Origin: Candidatus Helarchaeota archaeon
GTDB lineage: Archaea; Asgardarchaeota; Lokiarchaeia; Helarchaeales; HEL-GB-A
Length of the DNA: 10,799 nucleotides
Reading direction: 5' to 3'
Assembly: GCA_013375405.1 (NCBI GenBank)
Contig: JABXJU010000147.1
Span: 1-10,799, forward strand
In this document: positions 1 to 6,094 of the stretch, piece by piece
Layout: the number at the start of each line of letters is the position of its first letter
Position numbering within the stretch: position 1 is the first letter of the stretch
Notes under the pieces: model-generated
Told to the model about the DNA's origin: nothing
Seen by the model: the letters and a program-made list of their open reading frames with translations, nothing else
Databases searched by the model: none
Program-made: the position numbers and the translations under genes

Positions 1-494
1 AATATCCGTTTTACATCCTCTTTGGTACCGATGACATGAAAAGTCCCTTCAAAGTCTGTTGGAATCGCATGGGAAACCGCATTAATGCCGCTGTAATCAC
101 CGAATACGATGATCCATTTATAGGACTAAAACCACCCATCCCCCAAGAGACGCTCATTTATCTAACCGTAGAAACCTTAGAGGAAGCCCATTATCTGTGT
201 GCTATTCTTAATTCACAGATTTTCACGGACCTTGTAAGCATGTTTTCGATGAAGGGAAGCAAAGGATTTGCCGCTGTCAATATTTTAGAAAATGTACGTA
301 TACCAAAATTTGATCGGAACAATTCGCTCCATAAACAATTGGGGATGCAATCAAGAACGGCCCACGATAAAGTTGAGCGAGGATTAACTGTTTCAAAGAT
401 AGAAGAAACTATCAATCAACTTGCTAAGGACCTCTTCTTCGCAAATATTGATCCTGATACTCGCCAATTCTTAGAAAAAATGATAACAGAATGA
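1..494 (+). CDS. C-terminal part of an Eco57I/N6-adenine-type DNA methylase (restriction-modification), 5' truncated
   Basis: The reading frame is open from base 3 at the window edge, so the gene starts outside and only its last 163 codons are visible. The first Met at 36 is internal. The visible part begins YPFYILFGTDD and continues with FKVCWNRMG, then a segment around YLCAILNS, then SKGFAAVNILENVRIPKFD, and ends in a helical tail. This order (PFY-LFG, KV-W--M, L-AILNS, NI--I-IPKFD) is what I know from the C-terminal, target-recognition end of Eco57I-type and PglX-like adenine methylases. These act on DNA in restriction-modification or BREX/DISARM-like defence. The catalytic NPPF/NPPY motif would lie upstream and cannot be seen, so methylase activity and the type of system are inferred. 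No partner nuclease follows: the next gene is convergent and encodes a membrane protein. Family call fairly sure, system type unknown. Confidence 0.72.
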   Translation, partial: YPFYILFGTDDMKSPFKVCWNRMGNRINAAVITEYDDPFIGLKPPIPQETLIYLTVETLEEAHYLCAILNSQIFTDLVSMFSMKGSKGFAAVNILENVRIPKFDRNNSLHKQLGMQSRTAHDKVERGLTVSKIEETINQLAKDLFFANIDPDTRQFLEKMITE

Positions 495-537
495 AAAATT
501 TAGGAAAAATTACGATTTTAATTACTTAAGCGATTTT

Positions 538-1374
538 CTAAGATATGAATGGAATCTTCACTGAGTGAATAGTTACTCCGATCGTTAGAATTACTCCGAT
601 AAACACTAAAAACCGATATATCTCCGAATATTTAAGTCCGCACCTCATACTCATTAACCAAATCAGACCGATTCCTATACAATTTGTTACAATATACATC
701 GTTGGAATTGGGCCAAGCCACTGATCGAAATAAACGCCATATCGTTCGCCTGGTATAAGAAAATCAGTGGGACTAGAGACGAAATAATAGAAATCTTGCC
801 ACATTAGGCCTAACAGATTCGCCCCGAAGAACATTATTACCATTCGCAACGTTCGTTTTTTACTCCTGAAGTGAAGATAATCCATGATTGTAAATCCTAA
901 ACCAATCAATGGAAAAAAGATGAGGAAAATAAAAATATGATACCAATAAACCTCAATCACACTGGAATAGCCCCCATAGGAAACAAACCATGGAAAGGGG
1001 TTCGGAATTTGAATGGGCGGTAAATATAGGTTGCCATCCGCAGCTACTCCAGGAAACTCCACACAAATACTAAAAATAATGAACGAAATCACCAACGTGA
1101 TAATTCCCACATATAAAATCTTAGGATTATTGTTGGTACTTTGATTTTTCGTTAAAAATTTATAAAACAAGATATATCCTAAGCTAAATATTAAAAACAT
1201 TGAACAAACAAAAATGAAATATAGCAAATAATCCAACAAGCTAAAAGGATTCGAATCTGTAGATTGTCCAAGCATGTTTTCTACTTTTCCATATAAAATA
1301 TACCCCATCAATAAAATTATTGGTGGAAAATAAACTAATTTCCAATCTCTTATTTGTTCCTTTTCGTCATTCAT
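538..1374 (-). CDS. Polytopic membrane protein of unknown function (about 7 TM segments)
   Basis: I do not recognise this 278-residue protein. It has about seven hydrophobic segments, near residues 12-28, 45-72, 85-106, 144-163, 177-194, 222-243 and 253-272, so it sits in the cytoplasmic membrane. Between segments 3 and 4 is a polar, Pro-rich loop with PNPFPWF near 125-130. An aromatic stretch, MWQDFYYFV (191-199), follows segment 5. I have an impression of similar aromatic motifs in uncharacterised archaeal membrane proteins, but this is not a family assignment. There are no obvious catalytic or metal-binding residue sets. The ATG at 1374 is preceded by TTGAGGG about six bases upstream, which supports the start. 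The gene ends in TAG, 43 bases from the convergent methylase stop, and is divergent from the DUF3303-like gene. It is probably transcribed alone. Confidence 0.8.
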   Translation of the reverse strand: MNDEKEQIRDWKLVYFPPIILLMGYILYGKVENMLGQSTDSNPFSLLDYLLYFIFVCSMFLIFSLGYILFYKFLTKNQSTNNNPKILYVGIITLVISFIIFSICVEFPGVAADGNLYLPPIQIPNPFPWFVSYGGYSSVIEVYWYHIFIFLIFFPLIGLGFTIMDYLHFRSKKRTLRMVIMFFGANLLGLMWQDFYYFVSSPTDFLIPGERYGVYFDQWLGPIPTMYIVTNCIGIGLIWLMSMRCGLKYSEIYRFLVFIGVILTIGVTIHSVKIPFIS

Positions 1375-1531
1375 GGCGTTCCCTCAAGAGATTCGCTTTA
1401 ATGTTTTAACCTTCCATTTTTCGCATCGCAGAGAATCTATCTAATTTCTCGTCCTCTAGGAAATAAGGTATTTAAAGAACTAATATATGATATTGATCCA
1501 CCAAAAAAAATTGTATATGGAGGTGAGCTGA
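1375..1531. promoter_or_regulatory. Divergent intergenic promoter region
   Basis: This 157-base gap separates two divergent genes, so it must hold both promoters. For the plus-strand gene, TATTTAAAGA at about 1469-1478 is a good archaeal TATA-box candidate. It predicts a transcript start near 1500, ahead of the GGAGGTGA ribosome-binding site at 1519-1526. For the minus-strand gene, an A-rich GTTAAAACATTAAAG-like stretch (complement of about 1396-1411) is a weaker candidate. A 6-bp inverted pair, AGATTC and GAATCT, lies at about 1389 and 1433 and may be chance. The boxes were found by eye only. Confidence 0.4.
1519..1526 (+). promoter_or_regulatory. Strong ribosome-binding site (GGAGGTGA)
   Basis: An eight-base full match to the anti-Shine-Dalgarno sequence lies five bases before the ATG at 1532. 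It is the strongest ribosome-binding site in the window and fixes the start of the 114-residue protein. It also shows that Shine-Dalgarno-led initiation operates in this organism. Confidence 0.8.
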
Positions 1532-1876
1532 ATGGCAAGGTACATTACTATCACTACTTGGAAGCCAGAAAACGCACGCGCATTAAATATGAGATATAAT
1601 GACTTAATTACTGGAAAAGCACCCAAAGAAGTCATCGAAGGCTTTGCTAAAATTAAACTAATTACAACTGAAATTTCTTTAGGGAGCAGAACATCTTTCA
1701 TGATCTATGAGGCTGATGACGAGGATACTGTTACAACAAATGTCGTTTCAATGTATTTTCAAGAAGTTTGTCACCAAGTTACGTATCCAGTGCTTTCGTT
1801 TGAAGATTATCTGAAAGTGCGGAAGTTAATGCCCCCTGAGAAAATGCCGAAACCTGAAAAACCATGGAAAGATTGA
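1532..1876 (+). CDS. Small DUF3303-like alpha/beta protein
   Basis: This is a 114-residue soluble protein without signal or membrane segments. The N-terminal strand (MARYITITTWKPENA), a helix (about 17-42), then strands around KLITTEIS, RTSFMIYEADD and TYPVLSFEDY fit a small ferredoxin-like alpha/beta barrel. This arrangement resembles the DUF3303 group and dimeric barrel proteins. That group has no established reaction, and I see no catalytic residues. The C-terminus (PPEKMPKPEKPWKD) is proline- and lysine-rich and probably flexible. The start is secure because GGAGGTGA lies five bases upstream. The gene stands alone: its left neighbour is divergent and its right neighbour convergent, and a hairpin with a T-rich tail follows four bases after the stop. 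The strong ribosome-binding site suggests high expression. Confidence 0.72.
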   Translation: MARYITITTWKPENARALNMRYNDLITGKAPKEVIEGFAKIKLITTEISLGSRTSFMIYEADDEDTVTTNVVSMYFQEVCHQVTYPVLSFEDYLKVRKLMPPEKMPKPEKPWKD

Positions 1877-1879
1877 GTT

Positions 1880-1938
1880 GAAAGTCCAAGATTCACAGCT
1901 GGAATGGACTTTCCCTATCGCTATTTCTCTTTTTTTAC
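1880..1938 (+). terminator. Hairpin plus T-rich run between convergent genes
   Basis: GAAAGTCCA (1880-1888) pairs perfectly with TGGACTTTC (1905-1913) across a 16-base loop. A pyrimidine run containing seven consecutive T (about 1924-1937) follows. The hairpin begins four bases after the stop of the DUF3303-like gene, and the T-run overlaps the end of the convergent sulfatase-fold gene. In archaea T-runs alone can terminate transcription, so the T-run is the likely terminator for the plus strand. The hairpin could also stabilise either 3' end. Confidence 0.6.
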
Positions 1939-3356
1939 TTTGGTCCATACCAATCTGTTAATTGATCAATTGGTGTTTTATATTCTAAAAGAAGTTCACC
2001 CTTCGCATCTTGCTCGATCTTATTAAAGAGTTCTTTACAAATATCGGGATTATCTTTTGCAATATTATGATCCCACTCGGGATCTTTTGATAAATCAAAT
2101 AATTTCTGCCTAGCTTTATTATTTGACGTAATAAAAGCATGAGAGTCGTCTTTGTATAAAGTACATATAATAAATCCACAGGTAATATAATTGCGATTCT
2201 CTACTAATTGATCCCCTTCATCAAGAAACATTGAAAGGTCGATGCCCTCAAAAACTTCGGGTTTTTCAGACTTTAAAAATCCGAAAATTGTAGGTAAGAT
2301 ATCGTGATTATAAACATAAGATTTTTTAATTCTTTTTGGACCCTTTAGGCCACTGGGGGGCTTGATCATGAATGGGATATCTATAAGTTCCGGATACATA
2401 AACAGTGGAAGCTTACCCAAGGCATTATGTTCCCCAATACTATGACCATGATCACTTGTTAAAATAATTAGAGAGTCATCATATAATTCCATGCTTTTTA
2501 ATTCTTCAATAAAATAACCGAACCAACGATCACACAGTGAAACCTCCCCTGCATAACAGGCCCTCATATATTTCAACTCGTCATCTGATAAATACTCTAA
2601 CTTTGGACCATATGCAGGTTGAAGAGGTTTCTTTCCTGTATAATTCTTATCTGCATATAAATCGAGGTATTTCTGAGGTGGATCCCAAGGCTCGTGGGGA
2701 TCAAATTCATCAATCACACTGAAAACATGGTTGATTTTTATAGTATCCTTAACAAATTCAATTGCTTTCTTAAAAGTTTGTGCAGGAAAATACTCTTCTT
2801 CAGTCTCCCTCTCTTGCACGTTAGTAAAATAAGGTTTTAGAATGAATTCTTGGTACGTCTTGGCAAAGGAATCTTTACCAGCAACATGCGCTTTCAATTT
2901 TGCTCTAAGGCTACCTTTTCCAACCCTATATCTTGCTCTAAATTTATCTGCTTCATGCCCTCGAATCCAATTCCATTGATCAAAAGCTAAATGGAAATTC
3001 ATGTTGGGTTTGAACTGGTGATATGTACTCGTAATGAAAGAAGTGATAAACCCTTTTTTCTTCATGTACTCTGCTAAATGCGTCTGATGTGGCGGTATCG
3101 GGTCCCATCCCGGTATTTTTACAAAATCATCACTGCGAAGTTCTGGCCTTTCATGATTAAAAGGAAATGTACGTATGCCCGTGTGAATCGCTCTCCTTAC
3201 CGGAATGGTAGGTAATGATTCATTATATGCCTTATCAAAAACGATCGAATCTTTAGCAAATCTATCAAAATTAGGAGTCTTTATCCAAGAATTCCCATAA
3301 GTCTTTCCAGTATGATCCTTCCTCAAGCTATCAAAAATAATCAAAAAAATTCTCAT
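1935..3356 (-). CDS. Sulfatase-fold hydrolase/transferase with Thr nucleophile (alkaline phosphatase superfamily)
   Basis: This 473-residue protein spans the usual length of a cytoplasmic sulfatase-family enzyme and has no signal peptide. Metal-site motifs are visible: FDSLRKDH (Asp9, Asp14), EFDPHEPW (217-224), SDHGHSIGEH (Asp302, His303, His310) and YNHDILPTI (349-357). The nucleophile position reads PTIPVRR, giving Thr50-Ile-Pro-Val-Arg54. In sulfatases this residue is Cys or Ser and becomes formylglycine. Thr cannot be converted, whereas Thr is the nucleophile in nucleotide pyrophosphatase/phosphodiesterases and phosphoethanolamine-type transferases of the same superfamily. I therefore infer phosphatase, phosphodiesterase or transfer activity rather than sulfate ester hydrolysis; the substrate is unknown. 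The gene lies 91 bases after the Fe-S protein gene and may share its transcript. The ATG at 3356 has only a distant GGAG (13 bases away), so a separate or leaderless start is possible. Databases would probably label it 'sulfatase'. Confidence 0.85.
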   Translation of the reverse strand: MRIFLIIFDSLRKDHTGKTYGNSWIKTPNFDRFAKDSIVFDKAYNESLPTIPVRRAIHTGIRTFPFNHERPELRSDDFVKIPGWDPIPPHQTHLAEYMKKKGFITSFITSTYHQFKPNMNFHLAFDQWNWIRGHEADKFRARYRVGKGSLRAKLKAHVAGKDSFAKTYQEFILKPYFTNVQERETEEEYFPAQTFKKAIEFVKDTIKINHVFSVIDEFDPHEPWDPPQKYLDLYADKNYTGKKPLQPAYGPKLEYLSDDELKYMRACYAGEVSLCDRWFGYFIEELKSMELYDDSLIILTSDHGHSIGEHNALGKLPLFMYPELIDIPFMIKPPSGLKGPKRIKKSYVYNHDILPTIFGFLKSEKPEVFEGIDLSMFLDEGDQLVENRNYITCGFIICTLYKDDSHAFITSNNKARQKLFDLSKDPEWDHNIAKDNPDICKELFNKIEQDAKGELLLEYKTPIDQLTDWYGPK

Positions 3357-3447
3357 ATTACAAAATCTACTCCAATTAGTAATTAATTATAGGGTTGTTA
3401 GTGGGAAATTTAAGTATATTTCTTTTAGGTAAATATAATTTAGCACC
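3357..3447 (-). promoter_or_regulatory. Gap within the presumed operon with possible internal promoter
   Basis: The 91-base gap between the Fe-S gene and the sulfatase-fold gene is very AT-rich. On the minus strand it contains TATACTTAAATTT (3407-3419) and CTATAATTAATT (about 3381-3392), either of which could act as a TATA box. The first would give a leader of about 30 bases that includes GGAG. The sulfatase-fold gene may therefore be transcribed from its own promoter as well as by read-through. Confidence 0.3.
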
Positions 3448-4272
3448 TCAACTGACATCAACATGGGCGCTTATTCGGGCAATTGTTTCATCAATAGAGC
3501 TGGGGTCATCTAATGTAATGGTAATTGCTTCGTTCGGACATTTTCTTTCACAGCGTCCACAACCTTTGCATTTCTCTTGATCGATCACTGCTTTTCCATT
3601 ATACATTTTCATTGCATCAAAAATACAAACTTCAGCGCATTGTCCGCAGCCAACACAGATGGCTCTATTTACTTTAACTGTAATTCCTTCCATTCGCTCA
3701 ATAAGACGTCCTAAGGAGGCTCTGCCATATGTCAACACCCCTAAGACACAACAACATGGACAGCAATGACACAAACTCATAAAATGGCCAGTATCAGGTA
3801 ATGCTCCCATTAACCAAGAATCGGCTCTCAGTCTGCCTATTGAAGGAACCAATCCATTTTCATAAGCTAGACGTTCACGCTCCAATGCTTCCTCTTTAGT
3901 GGCGAGGTGACCAACTTCAGGAGGTATATCTATTTTTAAAACACCCTTCCCCATCCAAGTACATCCTATTGAATGATCATGATCTTTACAATCCTTACTT
4001 TTTCGACAGCCGCAAGAACTCATCAGAAAAATATAACTTGCTTTATTAATGAAATGTTCCGTAACTGCAAGAGGTAGTATTATATTCTCAGGCGTTCTTA
4101 AGGATGTGTTAATCGGGATTAAGGTTCCATTTGAGTTTTTTGTATCAAAGAATCTTTCAAAAATCCACCCTATGAATGGAACTTTAGATAATCTCATGCC
4201 TAATCTTATAAATTTACTAAATCTTTTTGTAACGCCCATTTTTGATGACTCAGATTTCTGGTTTTTATTCAT
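3448..4272 (-). CDS. Cysteine-rich 4Fe-4S ferredoxin-domain protein
   Basis: The likely start is the ATG at 4272 (274 residues), with AGGTGG six bases upstream. A TTG six bases further out would sit directly on that site and is rejected. Numbered from that TTG, Cys208/211/214/218 and Cys237/240/243/247 form two classic CxxCxxCxxxC motifs, so the C-terminal 70 residues are a 2x[4Fe-4S] ferredoxin domain. Before it lie two unusual clusters: SSCGCRKSKDC with a Cys at 106 (Cys89, 91, 97, 106), and LCHCCPCCCVL (six Cys, 170-177), separated by a helical region. These could bind another metal centre. The N-terminal 45 residues are basic with an amphipathic stretch (FIGWIFERFF) that may touch the membrane. 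It is not a radical SAM enzyme, because no CxxxCxxC is present. The family recurs in anaerobes, to my knowledge without an assigned function. An electron-transfer role is inferred. Confidence 0.85.
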   Translation of the reverse strand: MNKNQKSESSKMGVTKRFSKFIRLGMRLSKVPFIGWIFERFFDTKNSNGTLIPINTSLRTPENIILPLAVTEHFINKASYIFLMSSCGCRKSKDCKDHDHSIGCTWMGKGVLKIDIPPEVGHLATKEEALERERLAYENGLVPSIGRLRADSWLMGALPDTGHFMSLCHCCPCCCVLGVLTYGRASLGRLIERMEGITVKVNRAICVGCGQCAEVCIFDAMKMYNGKAVIDQEKCKGCGRCERKCPNEAITITLDDPSSIDETIARISAHVDVS

Positions 4273-4285
4273 GGTCAACCACCTA
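4273..4285 (-). promoter_or_regulatory. Ribosome-binding site overlapping the upstream stop codon
   Basis: On the minus strand the hydrolase stop TAG (4285-4283) runs directly into TAGGTGG, the ribosome-binding site for the ATG at 4272. Only ten bases separate stop and start. This supports co-transcription and probably translational coupling of the two genes, and favours ATG 4272 over the TTG at 4278. Confidence 0.65.
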
Positions 4286-5980
4286 CATTGAAATGATCCA
4301 TATATCAGCAGTTAGCAAAAACATAAAGGGTGCCAAGGTACACATTAGGTTTGTAATATAGAGCGCATTTACGATTGAGCCTGCAATTATATTTCCGCTT
4401 TTTTTATAAAGAATGACAGAAATAACAGAAACTAGAAGGGTTAGAGGGGTTATTATGTATAAAAAGATCATAATGAAGTAATTTCCCATTATTATGCAAG
4501 GAACGGTTATCAGAGTACATACATACACCATAATTATTCCAAAAGTTAGAAGGATAGTTTTTATAAGACCTTGTCCATTTTCCAATTTTGATTGGATTAT
4601 TAACTGGGAGAATAAACCCAACACTATTAAAGTGAATAAATTAATTGCAAAGTATATAGGAACCCATGGAAGTTTGGATAATCCAGGTGCCATACCTATA
4701 TAATTCAAACCAAATGATAGATAGAGTATTACATATAGAATTGCTGCTAAAATTGTTCCTAAACCGATTTGTCTTAATAATTGATTTCGTGAGCCTTTAA
4801 ACGGTTCTTTGATAATTTCCTTTAGGGATAAATTCGCTTTTTTTCCTGTTCTCCAAAGTAAAATAAGTATTCCAAACGCTTGACTAAATAACATCATTAC
4901 CATTAACCCCGCAATTGTTAATGGCAAAAAGATTAGAATCGGACTCACAATAAGGGCCCCCGGAACTCCTAGAAGAAAGGAATACAAAATAGATTTTTTT
5001 AATAAACTATTCACCGTTTCCTCTGGTAATTCTATTTTACGGATCTTTTCCTCCTTTGGGTTTACAATGAAGTTGGAAAGCGGTTTTATAATCAAGAAGA
5101 AAAGTCCAATCCCTCCAAAAACCTGTAGAATTAGAATAAGGCCTCTGGAATTTGCGTAAAAATTTTCATCAACTGCCCTAACATCAGGAAAGGTGTTGAT
5201 TACCCAATCTCGTGCCTGTCGGATAAAAGTTTCATCCCAGGATAATAATAAATGATCGCTATTGTCATCTAGATAGATCTTAGAGGCATTACCATCTTCA
5301 AAACTTCCATACAACTTATTTACATCAATATCCGTTGCATTCATATTTAATCGAAAAGCCATACCCCCTTTAAGCTCGTCAAGGGAAATGGCTTCATCGA
5401 ATCGCGCTTGAATCATAAGAACGTTTAATTTACGAGTTTCATTAGCTCTCACAACATATCCTGGTAAATATTCTTCTCTGGGTAATCCTGTTCCCATCCC
5501 AATAAAACACTTGAATTCGGTGTAATTTTTAACAATTTGGACACCAGGATACCCTCCCACAGAATATCCAATATAAGTGAGGTTGCCTATATCAATGTCA
5601 GGGCTTTCGTTTAAATATTGCACTATTGCTTTCACATCATTGATTAATAATTCAATGTCAAGCTCCCCGCCACTCTGCCCATGGCCCCTAAAATCAAAAT
5701 TAACGACAACAAATCCGGCGGCAGCTAATTCAATAGCATAACCTTTTAAAAATTCTTTGGTTGCCATTCCTCCATGCCCAATTATAACAGCTTTCTTTGG
5801 ATTTACACCATTTTTAGGTTCAAATACATTAAAAACTATTGTTACCCCATCTTCGGTCTCCGTAGTCAGACCATACGTAATTTTTATGCTCAACGGCGTG
5901 ATGAAAATTAAAATGGTCCCTACTACAAATATCGAGAAAAAAATAGCTAACAAAAGCATTCTTTTATTCTTTTGATTCAT
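4283..5980 (-). CDS. Membrane-anchored alpha/beta hydrolase fused to a multi-TM C-terminal domain
   Basis: This 565-residue protein has three parts. Residues 8-29 form one TM anchor. Residues about 35-265 are an alpha/beta-hydrolase domain with oxyanion motif GHGG (68-71), the DFRGHGQSGG loop (96-105), the nucleophile elbow GYSVGG (Ser140), probable acid Asp195 (ARFDEAI) and catalytic His243 (NSDHLL). Residues about 279-565 hold seven or eight TM segments and a short cytoplasmic-looking basic loop. Acyl-ester, peptide or lipid hydrolysis is possible; the substrate is unknown. With a cytoplasmic N-terminus the hydrolase domain would face outside. Six N-x-S/T sequons (Asn124, 133, 152, 180, 214, 231) within it fit an archaeal glycosylated exodomain. 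The ATG at 5980 has AAGGA eight bases upstream. It is the first gene of the presumed operon with the Fe-S and sulfatase-fold genes. I know no named family for the C-terminal half. Confidence 0.85.
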   Translation of the reverse strand: MNQKNKRMLLLAIFFSIFVVGTILIFITPLSIKITYGLTTETEDGVTIVFNVFEPKNGVNPKKAVIIGHGGMATKEFLKGYAIELAAAGFVVVNFDFRGHGQSGGELDIELLINDVKAIVQYLNESPDIDIGNLTYIGYSVGGYPGVQIVKNYTEFKCFIGMGTGLPREEYLPGYVVRANETRKLNVLMIQARFDEAISLDELKGGMAFRLNMNATDIDVNKLYGSFEDGNASKIYLDDNSDHLLLSWDETFIRQARDWVINTFPDVRAVDENFYANSRGLILILQVFGGIGLFFLIIKPLSNFIVNPKEEKIRKIELPEETVNSLLKKSILYSFLLGVPGALIVSPILIFLPLTIAGLMVMMLFSQAFGILILLWRTGKKANLSLKEIIKEPFKGSRNQLLRQIGLGTILAAILYVILYLSFGLNYIGMAPGLSKLPWVPIYFAINLFTLIVLGLFSQLIIQSKLENGQGLIKTILLTFGIIMVYVCTLITVPCIIMGNYFIMIFLYIITPLTLLVSVISVILYKKSGNIIAGSIVNALYITNLMCTLAPFMFLLTADIWIISM

Positions 5981-6094
5981 ACCTCAATTCCTTCAGCTGC
6001 TCTTGTATTTAAATAGAAAAAATTCTTATAAGGCCCTTATTACGACTAATAGATCAACTCATCTGCTCTACTTACAAGCAGGCGAGATATATTC
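5981..6094 (-). promoter_or_regulatory. Promoter region of the hydrolase operon
   Basis: On the minus strand CTTATAAGAATT (6021-6032), preceded by AGGGC, is a reasonable TATA candidate. It predicts a start near 6003 and a short leader carrying AAGGA. The palindrome TATTTAAATA at 6006-6015 is a second candidate, but it would leave almost no leader. No clear T-run ends the upstream coiled-coil gene, so read-through from it is possible. Confidence 0.35.

Noticed and set aside
3448..4272. The Fe-S protein as a sulfatase-maturing (anSME) enzyme for the neighbouring sulfatase-fold gene
   Set aside because: It has no radical SAM CxxxCxxC motif, only ferredoxin CxxCxxCxxxC motifs. The neighbour also lacks the Cys/Ser substrate residue.
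4273..4278. TTG start for the Fe-S protein
   Set aside because: It would touch the ribosome-binding site with no spacer. ATG 4272 has correct spacing.
4049..4291. 80-codon plus-strand open frame opposite the Fe-S gene
   Set aside because: It overlaps a convincing cysteine-motif gene on the other strand and has no initiation signal.
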